Assembly: GCF_001723175.1 (NCBI RefSeq) | Contig: NC_064650.1 | Coordinates: forward strand, 4,464,001 to 4,528,000 | Reading direction: 5' to 3' | Origin: Penicillium oxalicum | Lineage: Eukaryota; Ascomycota; Eurotiomycetes; Eurotiales; Aspergillaceae | DNA length: 64,000 bases | In this document: in pieces, positions 1 through 12,264 of the stretch | Numbering within the stretch: position 1 is the stretch's first letter | How the letters are laid out: each line of letters opens with the position of its first letter | The notes under the pieces: generated by a model | What the model saw: the letters and a program-made list of their open reading frames with translations, nothing else | Databases searched by the model: none | What the model was told of the DNA's origin: nothing | Made by a program: the position numbers and the translations under genes

Positions 1-3000
1 AAGGACAGGCGTCTCCATGAGAACGCACCCCGGTTTGAGGAAACTTGCTTACAGACAGATATCAGAAGCTTGTTTGGCGTCGAATGCAAATGGACAATGC
101 ATCTCCCTTGCGTAAGATGCGCGGTGTCACCATCTGAATCTGACCTAGCAGTTGTGTACAAGGGAGTGGCCGCTCGTAAAGAGAGGCATCTGTTTTAGGA
201 TGGTATTCTACACGAGTCAGCTGATCGCCAACTCCCCATTTGATGATCTACCCAAGAGCTCTTCCATCGATGCAACTGACCTTTGACAAGACTGTCCAGG
301 TCAGAAGTCAGAAGGGCTCCTCCGAAAGGGCCCCAGGAGCCAAGCAGGGAGGGGCTTACTGTCGATCAAGACTCCTCATTGGCCAGATTTCGCTGGTCGA
401 TGGATCGGCGGCGCGGATGATCATTGTGCGACTGTACATGGGCCGCGCTTCAGGAGGTGTTGCCGGGAGGACATCAAATGGTGGTCTAGTAAACAGGGCC
501 AAGAGAGCGACAACGGGCCCGACAGTGGTTCTGGTCTTGATTGTTCCGAGACCTCGGAGGGATCATCTTACAATCATTGACGATGGATGACCATCGTACT
601 ACACTAGTACACGGGAGGCCGTACACATCATGTCCCATGCTGCAGGAGAATCTCCAGAGCAGCAGCCTGCGATGGTGGTTTGTAGATGGCCCGGAGTCTA
701 CTCGATGTTCCGTCCACAGTCGCAGAAAAGGCTTGGCACAAAGTACATCCCTTGGCCAACACGATCAGACCATGGTACCAGATGCCCGATGCTCGACGGC
801 CGAAGGTTCTAGCTGTCGTGACGCAGGGGCGCTGCAGTTGATAACGTGACGGGGGTGTGCGACGAGGTCCAAGGGGGTGTGCAAGACTACTGGGCAGCCA
901 GCCACTCTTGATCGATGGTTTTGCCGTTTGGAAGCCCTTTGATGAAATTTGAACCAGGCACTGGGCAGTAACACTCGCAGCCTGACACGGGATCAACAAA
1001 GTGGGGCTGAATGAGACGGCTGGGTTCCTCCTGTCCATGGTTCATTTCTTTTCCTGTCTCGACAAAGCTTCGAAATGGACACGAAGATGCGGGCGGGGAT
1101 CTAAAGGGGGTTGATCGATTTTTTTTTTACGCCAACTGACCACTCTCGTGCGATATCCAAGGTCGGTTGGAAAGTGGAGTCAAGTCGATCATGTCGAGAC
1201 GGTCTCTCTCACCGCATTTAGTACCCGTCGCAGGTTGAGCAAAGAGGTGCGCTCTTTGATAGAGGGGGGAAAAAAGGAGGTGAGAAAGTTCCGTCGCGTC
1301 TCTCTTCGCGAGGGAGGACAGTATGTCCTCTGATTCTACAGCACATCCTTCATCGTATCCGGTCAACCGGGGGAGAGGACAAGAAAAGGTAGCACACGTG
1401 TCACATTCTCCAAAAGGTGAAACAAAGAGAGTTGATGGTCTCCCAAGGTTGGAGTCAACCCGAGCCTACACGATGTGAACTCTTTAACTTTACGAGGCAT
1501 CCCGATCATGGGAACGGGATCCAATGGTAACTCCCTAATAGCCAGCGCCAGCCGCTCCTTAGTCGCAACGGCAGTGCAGCGAAACACCACAAGCTCGGAC
1601 CGGTCAAGTATCCTGGTGACGACAAGAGAGCACGGCAGAGTGTCATCAAGGATCCGACAGGCTGCATCTGTCACACACGGAGGTTGAGGTGGATCCAGCG
1701 TGACTGGCTGCCGCTGACCACGAGGACCACCACGCCACTTGCATCGCCGTAACGGCCATCGGAGGAGATCCTGGTCGGTTTTTCTCCGCGCACACGACGA
1801 TGGGTGGTGTCCTTGGTCAACCACTCGGACGCCCGCTTTGCGCTCTGCATTTTGCATTTCCGTGCTTTGCGTGGCCACAGCTGCGATCGACTGCCATAGA
1901 CTGCAGGCTTCCAGTGACGTGTAGTTCCAGTAAGTCTGTAATCTATACTGGACACCAGTCTCGAACATTCGTTGACTGCAGGGCTGGCAACGTTGATACA
2001 TTTTGTCACGCCGAGAATTTTCCCGTCAGTCCACTGGGGTGACTACAAAACGACGAGTGGTCAACGGTTCGTGATTTGATCCATGTGATGAATCCAAGGG
2101 CCAGCCCTGCAGGGTAGATACGGAGGTGGAGTGCCATGCTACATCAACAAGATCGCTCACCCTAAATCTTTCTCTCAGGAGCAGAAAGAGAGAGGGGGGG
2201 CAAGGAAGAAAAGGGAGCTCCCGTTTGAGCCATGCCAATCGGGGACAGGGAAGATTCTGAGCACGTACATAAAAGTGGCAACTGGAAACGTCATTCGCTT
2301 CGACCAACGAGGGTCACTTCTCCATCGACCTTTTTGTGGTCCATCTGGTCAAGCCCTGAGATTGACATGTACCATGCTGCTGTTGTTTTAGGACCATCAA
2401 TTGCACCGTTGATTTTGAACGAGCCGAGGACTGATAGAATGAGAAACCACTTCTTCAGAACATATTCTCTAGAAAATCGCCTTTAGCTCGGCAAAGTCTC
2501 CAAGGCGCAAAAGTCTCCATCCTGAAATCCAAGGCCAGGGAGCATTTAGTTCCAGTGGGGTGGGGATGGCTCGACGAGGACGGGATGATGGGTTTAACAA
2601 CTTCTTCCAGCGACGGAAGGATCACGTTGCCAATAACCTCAGTAGTGATGCTGTAGTTAAGACAGCCCTCATTTAAGAAAATTGAGACCACTCTAGTCTG
2701 ATGAGAGGTTGAAGCCTGCCCCCCCCCCACCACCACTATATTTCGATTGTCTTTTCATCAAGATTCACTCCTTAATGTCGAGAGCGGGTCCGAAACACAC
2801 CTATCGATTGAAGAATCAAGTCCAAGCACACAGTTCGAGGCCATCATACATTTGGATGATGAGATGATCCTCATTTGGCAAATTGGCGTTGGCAGTGTCA
2901 GACCCTCCCACTTGCTTCTTCTGACGAGTTTTGGATCATCTTGCAGGAAAAGTCGAAACCCGCCAGGTAGGATGGATGCAGGATTCTACGGAACACCGTA

Positions 3001-3670
3001 TCAAGAAGATTTACCTTGCACGGTACCAGATTTCGCAGTCCGCCCATCTTGATTTTTCCACCCCTTCAAAGGATTTGGACCAGGAAAATTCAAATGCGTG
3101 TGGCAATGACTCAGAAGGCCTGGAAGGAGATGCCAAATTTGGTGAACACAGTGCGTCCATGGGCAGCTACTGTTTCAAAAGGGGGTCAATGTGTGGAAAT
3201 GTGGAAGAACTAGTGGCGCTGGGCTTTGCGGAACTCTTGAAAGGCTTGGTCATTGATATCCTAGCTTTCCACGGTCAACCTGTCAAGACTCCCAGGATTT
3301 CATGAAGGGGGTACCTCTCTCTCTCGGGGCGTTTGCCATGTCCACATCCTTTTTGTTCAAAGGCAGTGACAAAGAACGTAGAATTCAACCGTTGACACTG
3401 TTCATGTGGTCTCCTGAATGTGTTTGACCACATGCTATTTTGTGACCCCATTTGTTGTTTTTTTTTTGTAGCTAAGCCCGGCTAGGGTACTTTAGACTCT
3501 AAAAAGGGTAAACTTCACCCTGAAATGAGTTAGCGCGGGTAGCCCACACCCCCCTGAATGAAGGACTTTACCTAATCGACCCAGTCCCACTCGACGCCTG
3601 GACTCCCTGCAGCTCTTTTCCAAAAAAGGCTGAGAAGGGCGCCATCAACAAGTGCTCGCCGCACCTCATA
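1..3670. other. gene-free stretch
   Basis: I see no supportable gene here. The longest open frames (for example 1363-2001 on the minus strand) have no recognisable domain, are rich in Arg, Cys and Ser in a way typical of random frames, and several begin only at non-ATG codons. A TGACTCA heptamer lies at 3107-3113, but nothing nearby explains it. The stretch may be the long upstream region of the gene at 3979 or hold an unrecognised non-coding transcript. Confidence 0.5.
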
Positions 3671-3978
3671 CCCCCCCCCCCCCCCAAGTGGCCCATGCCT
3701 ATCGTGTCTCTCGCCTTTTTTTTTTTTCTAGCCCTTCCCTCTTTTTCCTTCTTCTTCCCTCCTTTCCCCTCCTCTCTTCTCTCATTCCCCAATACCCCCC
3801 CTTTTCCTACTCTGTTTGTGATACCCAAGCTCTTTTTGCCGGAGCTGTTCTTTCATTGCTTTCTAAGATACCCCAATACCCCCTCGAAGCTACCTCTGTT
3901 CGACGAAGCTCAGCTTCTTAATTGATACCCCCCCCAAATACCCTCTCGAACGCCCGTTCTGTCTAATAAACCATAATC
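3671..3978 (+). promoter_or_regulatory. C/T-rich core promoter and 5' leader of the PH-domain gene
   Basis: A run of 15 C (3671-3685) is followed by about 100 bases that are nearly all C and T on the plus strand, then a leader ending at the ATG at 3979. The motif ATACCCC recurs several times in the leader (around 3790, 3868, 3876 and 3925). Pyrimidine-rich tracts just upstream of the transcription start are characteristic of strongly expressed genes in filamentous fungi. Assigning this tract to the downstream gene is inferred from position. CCCCT, the reverse complement of the stress-response core AGGGG, also occurs, but such short matches are expected in C-rich DNA. Confidence 0.55.
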
Positions 3979-5836
3979 ATGTCTGACGTCCAGAAGCCCG
4001 TCGAGGAGACCCCCGTGGCTGTGCCCGCTCCCGCGGTTGAGCCTGTTGAAGCTCCCGCTGCCACCGAGCCCGTTGTCGAGGCTCCCAAGGAGGAAGTGAA
4101 TGAGGTCGCCGCGGTCACGGAGCCTACTGCGGTTCCCGAGGCCACCGAGCCCACCGAGGAGGTGAAGGAGGAGGTCAAGCCTGCGACTGAGGGCACCCTC
4201 GGCCACAAGGCTCCCGGTCTTGTCAAGTAAGTCATCACAGAAGATGCACGGGGGCTATAGGAATAGTGAGGACTGACCGAGCCTGCTGTCGTTTGTCTTT
4301 TAGGAGTCTGCGCTTCGCTAAGCGATTCTTCTACTTCAACGATGAGCCCGTCGAGGCCAAGCAACTCTCCACCTTCCATCAGAACGAGAAGGCCGCCGTT
4401 GCCAACCCCATCGCTGCTTGGGCCAGCCAGACCGGCAAGGGTCTGCTGTTCATCACCAAGCGCGCCGAGGACAAGGCTCACCCTAGCAGCATCATTAACC
4501 TGGTAAGTGCATCACTTCGGAGAATCCACTCAGTAAACGTGACAGCGGTAGTCTAACGAAAGCGTCTCTAGGCTGATGTCTCCGACGTGACCAAGGAGGG
4601 CGCCAACGAGTTCCAGTTCAAGGTTGCTGGCCAGAAGCACACTTTCCAGGCCTCCAACGCTGCTGAGCGCGACAGCTGGGTTGTCGCCATCGAGGGCAAG
4701 GCCGCTGAGGCCAAGGCCGAGAAGGAGACCATCACCACCAGCGATGGATACAAGGCCGAGCTGGAGAAGCTGACCAAGCCCGCTGCCGTTGCCGCCGCCA
4801 AGAAGCCCGAGGAGACTGCTGCTCCCAAGGAGGCCGAGGAGGCCGCCCAGAAGGAGGAGAAGAAGGAGGCTGCCAAGTCTCGCTCCCAGTCTCGCAAGCG
4901 CTCCAGCATTTTCGGCTCTCTTCTCGGTAAGAAGGAGGAGACCGAGGAGAAGAAGGAGGAGTCCGTTGAGGAGAACAAGGCTGCTGAGCCCGCTGTTGTC
5001 GATGCGCCCGTCGCGCCCGTCGTCGAGCCTACTGCCGCTGAGCCTGTGGCCGAGACCACTGCCACTCCTGAAGGTATGTTCACGCGTCAATGACTACCGT
5101 TCGTGACTGGATTATGCTAACCTGTCCCCACCTAGTCACCCCCGCCGAGGCTGTTCCCGAGGCCAAGACCACCGAGGAGACCAAGGAAGAGAAGAAGGAG
5201 GAGAAGAAGGCCAAGCGCTCTTCCATCTTTGGCAAGGTCTTCCAGAAGGTGACCAGCCCGTCGCACGAGAAGTCCGAGAAGGAGGCCGTTGCTCCCATCG
5301 AGGAGACTCCCGTTGCCAGTGCTGCTCCCCAGCTTGAGAATCCTGTTGAGGAGGCCGCCGTCAAGCCCATTGAGCCCGAGTCAGTGACCGCTGCCGCTGA
5401 TGCCGAGGCCGTCAAGGCCGTCGAGGAGCCCAAGGAGTCTCCTGCTGCCGAGGCCAGCACTCCCAAGGACAAGCGTCGTACTTCCTTCTTCGGTAACTTC
5501 GGCAAGAAGGAGAAGAAGGTCGAGACCTCCGACAACGAGGCGACTGACGGCGAGACCAAGGAGGCCAAGGCCAAGGGCTCCAAGCTCGGCGGTCTCTTCC
5601 GCAAGCCCAGCAAGGCCGTCAAGCTTGACACCGAGGAGGTCCCCGCCGCCGCGGCTGAGGCCGAGACCAAGCCCGTTGAGGCCAAGGAGGTCTCTGCCGA
5701 GGCCCCTGGCCCTGCCGTCGTCGATGAGACTTCCGCCCCGGTTGTTGAGCAGACCGCCCAGCCTGTCGAGACCACTGTCGAGGAGCCCAAGAACGTTAAC
5801 GTTTCCACCACCACTCCCGTTCAAGCTGCTGCTTAA
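3979..5836 (+). CDS. PH-domain protein with acidic, repeat-bearing tail (Meu6-like)
   Basis: Four exons fit: 3979-4226, 4304-4502, 4572-5073 and 5136-5836, all with GT-AG introns of 62-77 nt, giving 549 residues. The N-terminal 80 residues are Pro/Glu/Ala/Val-rich. Residues about 83-200 form a pleckstrin-homology-like domain (a KRFFYF strand, then the DRDSWV-type end seen as ERDSWVVAIEG). The rest is a Glu/Lys/Ala-rich, probably disordered tail with spaced basic motifs: KRSSIFGSLLG, KRSSIFGKVF, KRRTSFFGNFG and GSKLGGLFRK. This organisation resembles fungal proteins annotated as meiotic expression up-regulated protein 6. That name rests on memory of the family and not on a search. PH domains usually bind phosphoinositides or proteins at membranes. 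The strong codon bias and C/T-rich promoter suggest high expression. Confidence 0.8.
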
Positions 5837-8800
5837 AGGATTCAGGATTCTCAAGGGTTTTCGGATGCCCGATTCACAGACGGCCGTGTTTTTTCTAAAA
5901 ATATGAGCACGGCCCGCACATCACTTTGCCTATACCATTTGTTTGATCTCTCGCGTGTTTGTTTTTTTTCCTCGCCACTGTCATTCTCTTTCAGTTCACC
6001 CTCTGTTCTCATTCGCGAGAACTGGCTTGACTGAACTGGGTCCCTATGTGATACCCGCCGTCCTTGCTTTGAATCCCGTTTCCATTGTCATGCACCATTC
6101 TTTTCACAATCCCTCCAAAAAGGAAGCTCTTCAAGTTTTCCAGCCTAATTACCGATGGGCCCCTCGAATTACCAACCCCAAGGCCCATTCATTCTTTAAT
6201 TAATGACTTTGCGTTCCGCAACCGAGATTCGATTTGCGACGTGCTTATGCGTTACGTGGTGTGTCGCTGTACTAGATTGATACCAACCTGCTTTCGTGCG
6301 CTTTGACTTTCTCGCTTCGATACCCGTTCGGCAGGGAAAGCATGCTTTGCGGACGCGCTGGAAACGAGATGTGACGCACTGTGGTCTGCTTGGAGGGGTC
6401 CCGGTCCCGGCGACTCGAGACCACATGTTTCGACCTCGTCTTTCACGTGCTCTCCTGTCTTCCGTGGGCTCCTGTCTCCATTTCCCAACTGTTGTTCCAT
6501 CTCGCGTGGATTTTTCTTTGCCCTGCGGTGTGAATCTGGCACATATTGCAATTGGTAATGCTTAATAGAATCTCTGGTTGTGCTTCAAAATCGATTTGGA
6601 GGCGTGGTAGTTGTCTCACTGCGTAGTATGTTAGCCTCTGAACGAGCACTTGGTCGTCATGTCACATCTCCGCCACCCAGGTACACCTAGTAGCAGTGCG
6701 AACCTTTCCAGTAACACTCGCAATTGGTAGTGACCCGCAATGAACATTCGAAAAGGATGCGTCTTGTCAATGCGATGAGTCTGTTTCATGTTGTATACAA
6801 CCGAGGTCCATTCAAATCGAGTATCTGGTGCCATTCATGTTGAAGTACTACTTGCGGTGGTCCTGTACCTCAACTACTACATTACCCATGTACTATATCC
6901 ATCTCATCTCCGTCCAAGACACAGACAATTTCATACTCCTCTCGAAATGGTACAACAACACATTTGACTCGTTGACCTATCTCCAAAAAGATGGAAGCCT
7001 CCATTCTGGCAGCTGCCTGCCGAGCTAAAAACTGGAATATCCACTCGAGGCAGAGAATGGATTAGATTGGTGCTAGGAATTCTAACCTGAAGGTCTTCCC
7101 TTCCTTAATGCCAAACTGGACTTTGAAGTCACGGGCTAATTGCTACGGTGCTGTGGACGTGGCTTTATGGAGGTACGAAGGTTCTTGGGATGCTCGTCAT
7201 TTTCCGAGTACATCCCGGATTAGTGGGTACTTAAGGTTTATACGTCCGTCGTATCGTAGGCAACGGTAAACAGGGAGGGGGGGGGGAGGATACAGAAACA
7301 TGGATGACTATATCCTTGTATATTATAGATATTTTCGGGGGAGATTGCTGGATTCCATTGTAGCCTGGAATACTATTGCATGAGGGTAGGTATATTTCAG
7401 TAGGTAGGTAGTATATGTAGGGATAACTTACCTTCATCACCATCCACCGAGGTGGGGGAGGGGGGAATACCTACCTACTACACGTAATTCAGCCTCAAGT
7501 CTGAGGAATATACATAGTAGGTACATGTCCCGTTCGACACCGCCATTCCATGCAACTCAGCCGGATGTGCCTTTGATTGATGGGCGGCTTGACTAGGCAG
7601 TCATAGGTACCGATCTGGTGCCGGGTGTGCACGCCTATCCTCGGTTGAAGCGATAGCGATATGAAGATGTGTGATTGTGACGGAGCCTTTGTCATGTTTG
7701 GGAGATCAGTAACAATTTTCTCCTCTTTTTGTCAATGGTAGACTTGGACCCTTGGGTTTCATGAATGAGTAGGTCTATTTGACTTGTTAGCTGATTCAAA
7801 AAATAAATTTATTTCTCTGTCCGTGTCAGCTTATCTTGACGTTTTGATTTCAAAACACTTTTTGGGAACCGGGGGCTATTCTAGGGTTGTGTCTTGCTAT
7901 TTTGGGGGGGGGGGGGGGGGGGGTGCTCAATGGTCTTGCACCACCGGGGTACCGAGGTAAGCCATTATGTTAGTAGGTCTGTAATGTCTTTGCATGGGGA
8001 TATTACCAGGTACCTTCCTATTCAGTACATAATACTGGATCACCGGCGTCAATTGTCCTTATACTTCTTGCATGGTCCGAGGTCTTTCTTATTTGAGTGC
8101 TTCATTTATTGATCTGTTGAAAGGATATCCCGGGAGAGCCTGGGTTGTGTGAGCAACGATGGACTCGGAGTAGTTTGACACAAGACATAGCTGTGTTTCT
8201 TTGAGTTGGCATATTTCTGAACTGAATTCTGAGCTGTGGGTGTTGTCTTCTTGAAGCCGGGAATTATCAAGTATCGAACGAGTGATCGATGGTGTATCAT
8301 GTAGAACATATGGAAGAACCCCTCCAGTCTATGAATCAAACCGGTGCTCTCCCAAAGCTTACACAGTGAACACTAAACAATGCAAAGACAACTAGAGGCC
8401 ACGATTTAAAGAAAGACACCACGTGTGAAGAAGACTAATCACACTGTAAACTTTACAGAATCAAGGGTCAAGTTTGAAAATCCGAAAAGACCACGAGTGA
8501 GCTGCAAACTTGTCCCCGGTGGAAAATCCTCTCTTTTAGCTAGATTCAAGTTTCTCCCTCGCTTCGAGACTCCCTCGAGTCTGGTGCCTGGCGGTGCCAA
8601 GATGAAATCTCGTATTACTGACTTCCGAATTCCCGCTCCCAATTTTTTTGGGGGGATTCGTCAATGTTGCTGTGAGCAAGAAATCACAAGCTCTCAAGAC
8701 ACATCACCGAGGTCCGCGCAGTTCTGGTGTTATGGAGCCCGTCGATGGGTGAAGAGGGTTTAGGGGGTCCTATAGGAGCTTTGGATCAACTCGACGATGA

Positions 8801-11292
8801 AGAATTCAAACACACGACATCATCTCTCCCATTCAACGTCCGTGCCGATTGACGGAATGCCGGGATATTGCCGAGAATTACCCACTAGAGAAGAGGACCC
8901 GCACCTGGTGCAAAGATTCCTCGTGGGGGTCTCGCAATTCTCAAAAAGAAAGAGGACCGGTAAATACCCCCCCCCCCAAAAGAAGGGAAGAAAAAAAGAT
9001 GGGGGCCAAGAATAAAAGCCAAGTCTGTGCTCTGTGCTTTGTAATGTAGTTGGACTCTTTTCGCTACGGGCTCACCTTTTTCTGAGGCGAAAGGCTGACG
9101 GTAGGTACTTTCAAAGTGAGGTGGATTTGCCGGTTATGTCAATGACTTGTGTAAGTCTATCTACCGTTGCCTGCTTATCAGCGAGCGTAACCGCGACGGG
9201 GCCGGGTTCCAAAGTCTGGCCCAGGGTAGGCTCGGCAGATGAGGATCGAGGACGTGTCGGAGACGGTACCGTCTACAATGGTATCTGGTGCAAAAAAGCA
9301 CATACGAACACGGGGACAGTGCGCAATTCTGCAATGATCTGTGCCCAGACTATCGTAGGAGTAGCCCGGGCTCGAGTGTCCAGGGTTCAAAATTCACCGC
9401 AAATAAAGTACTTGGCACGAAGAAACAATCTGCAGAGGATTGTAGAGATGAAAAGAGATCTTGGTGCCAAGTCCAGCAATCACGTAAGCTTGAAAGCTAT
9501 TGAAAATCTGCCAAAAGCGCTCGGTGCGTAAAAGGGTCCCACATTGATGGCAGAAGTTAGAAAGAAAAAAAAAGATTGGGAAAGGGAAAAGAAAAAAAAA
9601 CTTTAACTTCTGGACCAAAATTTGGGGGACGGGTCTGATGGATCAGACGCAGAGGGTGGAGTCGGGGGCAGAAAAGGGAAAAAGAAGAGAGAAAAAGGTG
9701 CAAATTTTCACGCCTTTCGACCAGACTAGGGCCTCAAACCCCCATCGAGCGCGCGACGGGAGCGCGACTCCAACATTGCCGGACTACAGGAAATGTGTAA
9801 ACTGTGGATGTCTGATCGTTTGGAGTCTCCTAGTCTGGACAAGTGGTTTACTACCCAGTTTAGTGCGAGAGACTTGGAGTTACTGTGTCTGACTTGGTCA
9901 GTCCTGTGACCTGCTGCATAGCGGCCTTGTCCACGTCCACTGGTCGCGTGTCGAGTCTGGCATGCGACCAAAAAACCCCCCTCCCAAAAAAAAAGCATCA
10001 CAGTGAATAGAGTGCGATGAGCGAGCTCATCGGCTGGGGGGCAGGTGCATATCGCATACACTCTACCTGAGTGGTACAGCTGCCAGTCAGCTACTACCGT
10101 AATCGGCCATGAAGCATAACATAGGGCGGGGAGAGAAATAGGAAAAGATCGGTGGAGATCACTCGAGACCGGGCGGAACTCTCTTCCCGGGGCTTGGTCG
10201 TGGACCTGGTTCGGTAGTGCATGGTCACCACGACAAGTTCAATTCTTCGAAGGGACGGGTCGTATGCAGAATACTCGTAGGCTCATAGCTGAAGTCGCGA
10301 CGTGAGATTGTACCGACTACCGGTTCACGACTCACCGAGGAAGCCTTGCAGTACTAGTAGTTACAGCACGAGTCCATCGTCCTGCCGTAGTCGAATTCTG
10401 GCCGAATCATACCGTCCGTGACTTCCTGAGGCGGCCACCGGCACTCTACATCGAACCGTAGTCACCAGGCTAGTGTCACTACTTGGGTCGACTAGCTGGA
10501 CATGCCGTAAGCCTGTCAGCGACAACACGCTCAATCACGACAAAAGGGAATTCGTCTGGTGTCACCCTCTCCCGTCGAGACCGTCGAGCTCATCGAATGA
10601 ATGAGCACCTCGAAACACTCGGATGTCGGGTTTCACTCTCTCAGGGCCGATGCTGCTCCTGTCTGACGACCATTGCACTTGCGTACAATGATAACTGGTA
10701 CAGACCATCGACACTAGGGAATGTATGGACAGGGTCAAGCATTGATATGCATCGTGCAGCGTCTGGATATACAACTGAAAAGCGTAATGCATACTCTCTT
10801 TCTCCGGTCCCACTGGGGTCTTGGGCAAGGGGCCGCATGCAAGAACCTTGAAACGCCCATCTCACAGTGGATCGTGAACGCCGGTCCGGTAGCTGAAGCG
10901 GAAAGTGCGGATGCCTGGCTAGGCCGCGCACTCTGTGGGCAGTGCGACGAGAGGAGACCAGCACAGTCCCCGTGTGTCGATTGGTCAATGGCCCTCGAGG
11001 CGACGAGGAATGGACCACGATGGCTGACCAGTCCCGGCTGGTGACCTATCGGGTACCTGAGGGAGGAGGCTGAGAGTCGAAGCGGGCGGGTCACTTCTGC
11101 AGTCCTGTAAGTGCGTAGTAACCACGGAAGTAGGCGAGTAAAGGCTGTGAACGTCATGGATGAGGCAGGTGCAGAACGACCACTGGCAGGACCCCCAGGC
11201 TGGCTGCACAATGTACCGCGGAAGTACCCGGCAGCGTCCACTCCTGACACGGCCTCGAGGGTGACCACCAATCACCAGAGGGAATGATGGTG
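5837..11292. other. long gene-poor stretch
   Basis: About 5.5 kb between the PH-domain gene and the cpcA control region. No open frame shows a recognisable domain or a plausible spliced structure. The visible structure is low-complexity: a 20-base G run, a C run near 8971, several A/T runs, and repeated GGTAC/TACCT words around 7380-7480. A long 3' untranslated region of the PH gene and the distal cpcA promoter probably take up the ends. Unannotated non-coding RNA cannot be excluded. Confidence 0.5.
7904..7923 (+). repeat. 20-base G homopolymer
   Basis: Twenty consecutive G residues on the plus strand inside gene-free DNA. Runs of this length can form quadruplex structures and are unstable in replication and sequencing, so the exact length may be an assembly estimate. 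Confidence 0.9.
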
Positions 11293-11299
11293 TGACTCA
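11293..11299 (+). promoter_or_regulatory. Gcn4/CpcA recognition element in the cpcA promoter
   Basis: A perfect TGACTCA lies 277 bases upstream of the first upstream ORF of cpcA. This palindromic heptamer is the established binding site of Gcn4/CpcA bZIP dimers. Autoregulation of cpcA transcription is known in Aspergillus, so a functional autoregulatory site is likely, though no occupancy can be seen from sequence. Confidence 0.6.
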
Positions 11300-11569
11300 C
11301 ACACCCGTGACTTCGCGGGTCGACCCAGCCCCATCGCTTTCCCTCGGGTGATTGGCTCGAGGGAGGCAGGCCGTAGGCGCTCCTTCCACAGCCAAACAGA
11401 AGGGGCCGTTTAAGAAGTGCCTGAGTCCCCTCCACCTCCTCTGCCTTTTGCTCCCTCTTCTCCTCTTCATCCTGTTATCATCTCCATCACTAGACTTCCT
11501 CATTATCCATCTCCGCTTTCACCATACCGCTATATTCTGAACCCTCATTTGACTCTCCACTGATCCAAA

Positions 11570-11584
11570 ATGGGTGCCTTCTAA
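11570..11584 (+). promoter_or_regulatory. uORF1 of the cpcA leader
   Basis: ATG followed by three sense codons and TAA (Met-Gly-Ala-Phe-stop), in an AAAATGG context. It is the first of only two ATGs between this point and the main start of cpcA. Gcn4-type mRNAs of fungi use short upstream ORFs to keep translation low until amino-acid starvation phosphorylates eIF2. A tiny uORF1 followed by a longer uORF2 is the arrangement known from Aspergillus cpcA. Function here is inferred from that precedent. Confidence 0.8.
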
Positions 11585-11801
11585 GCTCCCCGTCTCGACA
11601 GCTCTCGTCTTTCTCCTCTGAGAACGACATCATTCCTCCTTCCGGAACCCCGTCTTTTTCCCCCCCTCAACACCCTTCTTCAGAGTCTCCTTTTACAGGA
11701 CCTCTGAACTTCAGCATCGCATCGCGTAGCTCAAGTTCTCCCCAAATCATCATTTCTCCGATCGACTTTACGTCGTTCACTACGGATTCATCCCAGCAAC
11801 C

Positions 11802-11978
11802 ATGGCCTCCCACGCCCCCATCCACACAGCCCTTGGCTTCCAATTCGATCAACAGCAACAACAGCAGCAGCAACAGTTCCCTGCAGGACTTTGTGCTCTA
11901 TCCAACTCCGCCAGCTTCACACCCGCAGCCTCCGCCCAGAGACTCGCGCTTGCTAGCTCCGCCGAGCACTACTCTTAA
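11802..11978 (+). promoter_or_regulatory. uORF2 of the cpcA leader (58 codons)
   Basis: ATG in a good context (CAACCATGG), 58 sense codons, ending at TAA 11976-11978. It begins 217 nt after uORF1 and ends 286 nt before the main ATG. The encoded peptide has a Gln run (FDQQQQQQQQQF) followed by an Ala/Ser-rich stretch. No other ATG in any frame occurs between uORF1 and this ORF, inside it, or between it and the main start, which is strong evidence that scanning matters. In Gcn4-type control, ribosomes that translate this ORF fail to reinitiate at the main ORF unless ternary complex is scarce. Confidence 0.8.
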
Positions 11979-12264
11979 GCCGTCGGCCCTACAGCCTTTC
12001 TTGGCTCAACATCAACCTCGACGACACACTCTTAGTCTGCAGTTGCAGCGTTACCTCCAGCAGCAGCTTTCGTCTGGTTTGCCCATCTCGGACCCAAGAG
12101 TCGCAAAACTTGCCCGGTCTTTTGCCCATTGGTCCCATTCCAACTCGTCCTCGTACGCTCAGCAGCCTCACGCCGCCGCCGTGCCTTCTCCGCTTCGCCC
12201 CCAATCAGGCGCTCAGTTCATTCCCACTCTTAAGAAACCCTACACAACCGCATATCGTCGCACC

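Noticed and set aside
1363..2001. 212-codon minus-strand frame
   Set aside because: No recognisable domain, Arg/Cys/Ser-rich random-like composition, no supporting promoter or splice structure.
3465..3560. Possible short terminal inverted repeat element (GCTAAGCCCGGCTAGGG ... GCGCGGGTAGCCC)
   Set aside because: The arms pair only partly and I see no target-site duplication or second copy in the window.
11833..12264. 144-codon open extension upstream of the cpcA start
   Set aside because: It begins at TTG, contains no ATG, overlaps uORF2 in another frame, and lies in the leader typical of Gcn4-type genes.
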